Assembly (NCBI RefSeq): GCF_029760855.1
Contig: NZ_SOSI01000002.1
Coordinates: forward strand, 310,001 to 374,000
Reading direction: 5' to 3'
DNA: 64,000 bases
Origin: Erythrobacter litoralis
GTDB lineage: Bacteria; Pseudomonadota; Alphaproteobacteria; Sphingomonadales; Sphingomonadaceae
In this document: positions 60,837-64,000 of the stretch, piece by piece
Numbering within the stretch: the first letter of the stretch is position 1
Layout of the letters: each line of letters starts with the position of its first letter
Program-made: the position numbers and the translations under genes
Notes under the pieces: model-generated
Seen by the model: the letters and a program-made list of their open reading frames with translations, nothing else
Told to the model about the DNA's origin: nothing
Databases searched by the model: none

Positions 60837-61706
60837 TCAGCCCTCCTTGCTCTCGCCGTCGCCGGTATCGGCGGCAGGCGTATCGGTGGTGTTCTCGGTC
60901 TCGGCGCCAGCTTCCTGTTCCTTGAGCAGACGTTCCTGCTCTTCGGTGGAAACCTCGGTTCCGACCTCATGCTCCGCGCCGCTCTCGACCAAGCCGGCAT
61001 CGGCTTCCTGATGATCGAATTCATCGCGATTGCGGCGCATTACACCGGGGAACGGCAGGTCGTCGCTCGACTTTGCCTTTACGGCGTCACGGACCAAGAG
61101 CCAGCCATTCTTCGCACCGGGCACAGAACCCTTGACGAAGAGAAGGCCACGATCGGCATCCGTGCGAACGATTTCAAGGTTCTGCTGGGTACGCTGACGG
61201 TCGCCCATGTGGCCGGCCATCTTCTTGCCCTTGAACACTCGACCCGGATCCTGGCGGTTACCCGTCGAACCGTGCGAACGGTGCGAGATGGAGACGCCAT
61301 GCGTCGCACGCAAACCGCCGAAGCCCCAACGCTTCATGGCGCCGGCAAAGCCCTTGCCCTGCGTGTGTCCGGTGATGTCGACCTTTTGGCCGGCGATAAA
61401 ATGTTCGGCAGAAATGAACGCACCGACGGGGAGGAGACCCTCCTCGTTCTCGACACGGAATTCCGCGACGCGCATCTTCAATGCCACTTCCGCCTTGGCG
61501 AAAGCTTCGCGTTGCGGTTTGCTCACGTTCTTCTGTTTCGCTTCGCCCGAGCCGACCTGAACGCCGAAATAGCCGTCCTTGTCGCCGGTGCGGTGCGCGG
61601 TGACCTGGCAATCTTCCAGCGCCAGAACGGTTACCGGCACGTGCCGACCGTCCTCTTGGAAGAGGCGGGTCATCCCGACTTTCTTTGCGATAACGCCTGT
61701 GCGCAT
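60837..61706 (-). CDS. rplC: 50S ribosomal protein L3 with acidic C-terminal tail
   Basis: 289 aa against 209 in E. coli. The core (1-212) is complete: [20 protein letters not shown], the tip loop [20 protein letters not shown] with its methylation-site region, and [16 protein letters not shown]. The last 77 residues are an acidic, Glu/Thr-rich low-complexity tail ([17 protein letters not shown]). The frame is open upstream, but ATG 61706 is the family start. A 246-nt gap separates it from rpsJ. Confidence 0.96.
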   Translation of the reverse strand: MRTGVIAKKVGMTRLFQEDGRHVPVTVLALEDCQVTAHRTGDKDGYFGVQVGSGEAKQKNVSKPQREAFAKAEVALKMRVAEFRVENEEGLLPVGAFISAEHFIAGQKVDITGHTQGKGFAGAMKRWGFGGLRATHGVSISHRSHGSTGNRQDPGRVFKGKKMAGHMGDRQRTQQNLEIVRTDADRGLLFVKGSVPGAKNGWLLVRDAVKAKSSDDLPFPGVMRRNRDEFDHQEADAGLVESGAEHEVGTEVSTEEQERLLKEQEAGAETENTTDTPAADTGDGESKEG

Positions 61707-61952
61707 CGTCAAACTCCTCGACAGAGGCACCCCGGCCCATCCGAGGTGCGTGCTTGGCCCGTTTGTGATGCGTCGCCCCGCCCGGGCCAAAATGCCTCCC
61801 ATATCCGAAGAGAAGGGAAGCGAGACGGGGGACGCAGACCCGGATCAGATCCGGCGGTATCCCGATGTCTTGCCGATTATCGCTAACCGGCGGGGGAATC
61901 GAGAGCCCCAGAACTCTCGGCGGTTTTCAGTCCCGCCGCGGACCAATCAATA
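61707..61952 (-). other. 246-nt spacer between rpsJ and rplC
   Basis: No gene supported. On the minus strand it holds small inverted repeats, for example GAGAG-TTCTGGGG-CTCTC (near 61905-61922) and GGATC-T-GATCC (near 61842-61852), but no U-tract. S10 operons are usually much tighter here. Confidence 0.4.
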
Positions 61953-62264
61953 TCAAGCCAGCTTGATCTCGACGTTAACGCCGGCCGAAAGGTCGAGCTT
62001 CATCAGAGCATCGACCGTCTGGGCGTTCGGCTGCACAATGTCCAGCAGCCGCTTGTAGGTACGCACCTCGAACTGCTCGCGCGACTTCTTGTCGATGTGC
62101 GGGCCGCGGTTCACGGTGAACTTCTCGATACGCGTCGGCATGGGAATGGGACCGCGAATAAGCGCGCCCGTACGACGGGCCGTGTCGGCGATTTCGCCAG
62201 TCGCCTGGTCGAGAACGCGATGATCGAACGCCTTGAGGCGAATGCGGATATTCTGAGCTTCCAT
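61953..62264 (-). CDS. rpsJ: 30S ribosomal protein S10
   Basis: 103-aa protein, identical in length to E. coli S10/NusE, with [20 protein letters not shown] and [20 protein letters not shown]. Besides its head role, S10 binds NusB in antitermination. It is the first gene of the S10 operon, with its own promoter and a leader of about 143 nt. Confidence 0.98.
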   Translation of the reverse strand: MEAQNIRIRLKAFDHRVLDQATGEIADTARRTGALIRGPIPMPTRIEKFTVNRGPHIDKKSREQFEVRTYKRLLDIVQPNAQTVDALMKLDLSAGVNVEIKLA

Positions 62265-62311
62265 TACCTACACCGATGCGAAAGAGCCATGCGAACCAGC
62301 GGGTGGCCCGC

Positions 62312-62370
62312 AAACAAAAAGAAAAGGCCCGCCCCGCTATGTCCGGTTTCCCGGTACGGGCGGCCTTTTG
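62312..62370 (-). terminator. Terminator-like hairpin in the rpsJ leader (possible attenuator)
   Basis: On the minus strand AAAAGGCCGCCCG pairs with CGGGGCGGGCCTTTT (62322-62369, with two bulged bases), with an inner hairpin in between, and is followed by CTTTTTGTTTG. It lies downstream of the predicted S10 promoter and about 50 nt before the rpsJ start, so it would terminate S10 transcripts unless overridden. Confidence 0.6.
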
Positions 62371-62413
62371 GAAATTCGAAGGACGCCGGACGAATCCCGC
62401 GTCTGTTGGAGGG

Positions 62414-62442
62414 CCTATACGGAGGACATTTCCGCCTGACAA
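62414..62442 (-). promoter_or_regulatory. Probable S10 operon promoter
   Basis: On the minus strand TTGTCA (62437-62442) and TATAGG (62414-62419) are exactly 17 bp apart. The predicted start near 62407 gives a leader of about 143 nt before rpsJ. It is placed between the tuf terminator and the S10 genes. Confidence 0.6.
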
Positions 62443-62507
62443 CCCCCGTTTTGGGTAAAATCCGCCGAAGATACGTCGAGCCGTGTCGACGGCAGGTTCG
62501 TCCTTCC

Positions 62508-62548
62508 ACAAAAAGCGAAAGCCCGCCCCCGATAAAGGGAGCGGGCCA
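62508..62548 (-). terminator. Rho-independent terminator after tuf
   Basis: On the minus strand GCCCGCTCCC and GGGGGCGGGC pair around TTTATC (62521-62546), followed by TTTCGCTTTTTG. It is about 35 nt after the tuf stop and ends the str-type transcript. Confidence 0.88.
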
Positions 62549-62581
62549 TCTCTGGAGCGACGCGCCGAAGCGCGAAGCGGC

Positions 62582-63757
62582 TTACTTCGAGATCGAGCTG
62601 ACGACGCCCGAGCCGACGGTACGGCCGCCTTCGCGAATAGCGAAACGCAGACCTTCGTCCATCGCGATCGGCGCGATGAGCTTGACGTCGATCGTGACGT
62701 TGTCGCCCGGCATCACCATTTCGGTGCCTTCGGGCAGAACCACTTCGCCCGTCACGTCGGTCGTGCGGAAGTAGAACTGTGGACGGTAGTTGGCGAAGAA
62801 TGGCGTGTGACGGCCACCCTCGTCCTTCGACAGGACATAGACCTCGGCGCTGAAGTCGGTATGCGGCGTGACCGAACCCGGCTTGGCGAGAACCTGGCCA
62901 CGTTCCACGTCTTCACGCGCAACGCCGCGGATAAGGGCACCGATATTGTCGCCGGCTTCGCCGCGATCGAGCAGCTTGCGGAACATTTCGACGCCGGTCA
63001 CGGTCGTCTTGCTGGTGTCCTTGATGCCGACGATCTCGACTTCGTCGCCGACATTCACAACGCCGGTTTCAACACGGCCGGTGACGACCGTACCACGACC
63101 CGAGATCGAGAACACGTCTTCGATCGGCATGAGGAACGGCTTGTCGACCGGACGGTCGGGAGTCGGGATGTGCTCGTCGACGGCCGCCATCAGTTCCTTG
63201 ATGGAGTTTTCGCCGATTTCCGGATCGCGACCTTCGAGAGCGGCAAGTGCCGAACCCTTGATGATCGGAATGTTGTCGCCGTCGAAGTCGTAGCTCGAAA
63301 GCAGTTCGCGAACTTCGAGTTCGACGAGTTCGAGGATTTCCTCGTCGTCGACCTGATCGACCTTATTCATGTACACGACCAGCGCCGGAACACCGACCTG
63401 ACGGGCGAGCAGGATGTGCTCACGAGTCTGCGGCATAGGACCGTCGGCGGCATTCACGACCAGGATCGCACCGTCCATCTGCGCGGCACCGGTGATCATG
63501 TTCTTCACATAGTCGGCGTGACCCGGGCAGTCGACATGCGCATAGTGGCGCGCATCGGTTTCGTATTCGACGTGAGCGGTCGAGATGGTGATGCCGCGCT
63601 CACGCTCTTCGGGCGCCTTATCGATGTTCGAGAAATCAACCGGTGCGTCCTGCACCTTCGTGATCGCCGCCGTCAGCGTCGTCTTGCCGTGGTCGACGTG
63701 GCCGATCGTGCCGACGTTGACGTGCGGCTTGTTACGCTCGAATTTTTCCTTCGCCAT
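62582..63757 (-). CDS. tuf: Elongation factor Tu
   Basis: 391-aa GTPase that brings aminoacyl-tRNA to the ribosome (E. coli 394). G1 [10 protein letters not shown], effector region [13 protein letters not shown]3 [10 protein letters not shown]4 NKVD and the C-terminal beta-barrel domains ([31 protein letters not shown]) are intact. It follows fusA by about 90 nt, a gap that contains a GGCGCC-based hairpin, and is followed by its own terminator. Confidence 0.98.
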   Translation of the reverse strand: MAKEKFERNKPHVNVGTIGHVDHGKTTLTAAITKVQDAPVDFSNIDKAPEERERGITISTAHVEYETDARHYAHVDCPGHADYVKNMITGAAQMDGAILVVNAADGPMPQTREHILLARQVGVPALVVYMNKVDQVDDEEILELVELEVRELLSSYDFDGDNIPIIKGSALAALEGRDPEIGENSIKELMAAVDEHIPTPDRPVDKPFLMPIEDVFSISGRGTVVTGRVETGVVNVGDEVEIVGIKDTSKTTVTGVEMFRKLLDRGEAGDNIGALIRGVAREDVERGQVLAKPGSVTPHTDFSAEVYVLSKDEGGRHTPFFANYRPQFYFRTTDVTGEVVLPEGTEMVMPGDNVTIDVKLIAPIAMDEGLRFAIREGGRTVGSGVVSSISK

Positions 63758-63848
63758 TTTCCAATAACCTTTGTCTTGAAGATGAATTTCTGCGGGGAGG
63801 AAACGGCGCCCGCGGAATCAGGCGCCGCCCCTAAACGGTGAAGCCGCC

Positions 63849-64000
63849 TTAGGCAAGCTTCTCCTTGACTTCCTGCGCCACGTTTGCCGGCACTTCGTCG
63901 TAGTGACTGAACTGCATCGAATACTGCGCACGCCCTTGCGTGAACGAGCGCAGTTCGTTGACGTAGCCGAACATGTTCGCAAGCGGCACGTTCGCTTCGA
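63849..64000 (-). CDS. fusA: Elongation factor G, C-terminal end (5' part outside window)
   Basis: The minus-strand frame ending at TAA (63849-63851) encodes [20 protein letters not shown] and continues [16 protein letters not shown] to VKEKLA, the C-terminus (domain V) of EF-G. About 50 residues are visible. The order fusA-tuf before rpsJ is the normal str-S10 arrangement. Confidence 0.95.
   Translation of the reverse strand, partial: EANVPLANMFGYVNELRSFTQGRAQYSMQFSHYDEVPANVAQEVKEKLA

Overview
The window looks like chromosome from a GC-rich alphaproteobacterium of the order Sphingomonadales, most likely an Erythrobacteraceae genus (Erythrobacter, Qipengyuania, Altererythrobacter or a relative). 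I infer this from the protein sequences, the str-S10-spc-alpha ribosomal cluster, an OGDH operon downstream of mdh, two-component Ku/LigD end joining, and a B12-riboswitch-controlled btuBFCD set. No rRNA, tRNA, insertion sequence or CRISPR array was seen.

Layout. 1-5,750: end of leuA, then the NHEJ pair ku-ligD (minus strand), argG, and a small RlpA-like envelope protein whose ribosome binding site lies inside a near-perfect hairpin. 5,767-9,300: an HTH protein of unknown role (minus strand) and, divergently, an AT-rich, apparently acquired gene. It encodes an 842-aa STAND NTPase with an N-terminal HEPN-like RNx3H motif, an NB-ARC-type ATPase, TPRs and a C-terminal cold-shock-like domain. This is the best candidate for a novel defence system in the window. 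9,315-22,481: uvrA, then a 1,800-aa RTX protein built from five ~255-aa tandem units plus a serralysin-like C-terminus, a GH24 lysozyme, thpR, a lipoprotein and an M3 zinc peptidase ending at a strong terminator. 22,545-29,490 (minus strand): a possible sulfotransferase-like protein, a small hypothetical, a GH19/PG-binding hydrolase, and the B12 uptake genes btuB-btuF-btuC-btuD, joined by 4-nt start/stop overlaps behind a cobalamin riboswitch.

29,580-41,262 (plus strand): a small hypothetical, then the TCA block mdh - small membrane protein - sucD - sucA - sucB - lipoprotein - lpd. A string of membrane proteins follows: a shortened SEDS (FtsW/RodA)-like protein, a CPBP protease, a PepSY protein and a TRIC-type channel protein. 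41,247-44,202 (minus strand): two related secreted proteins of unknown function and a serine hydrolase.

44,294-64,000 (minus strand): the ribosomal supercluster, transcribed from right to left as fusA (partial)-tuf // rpsJ-rplC-rplD-rplW-rplB-rpsS-rplV-rpsC-rplP-rpmC-rpsQ-rplN-rplX-rplE-rpsN-rpsH-rplF-rplR-rpsE-rpmD-rplO-secY-adk // three non-ribosomal genes (SRPBCC protein, gdhA, SDR) // rpsM-rpsK-rpoA-rplQ-terminator. Notable here are a promoter followed by a terminator-like hairpin ahead of rpsJ (possible attenuator), a ~100-aa acidic plus RGG-rich N-terminal extension on S5, an acidic ~77-aa tail on L3, and the three genes lying between adk and rpsM.
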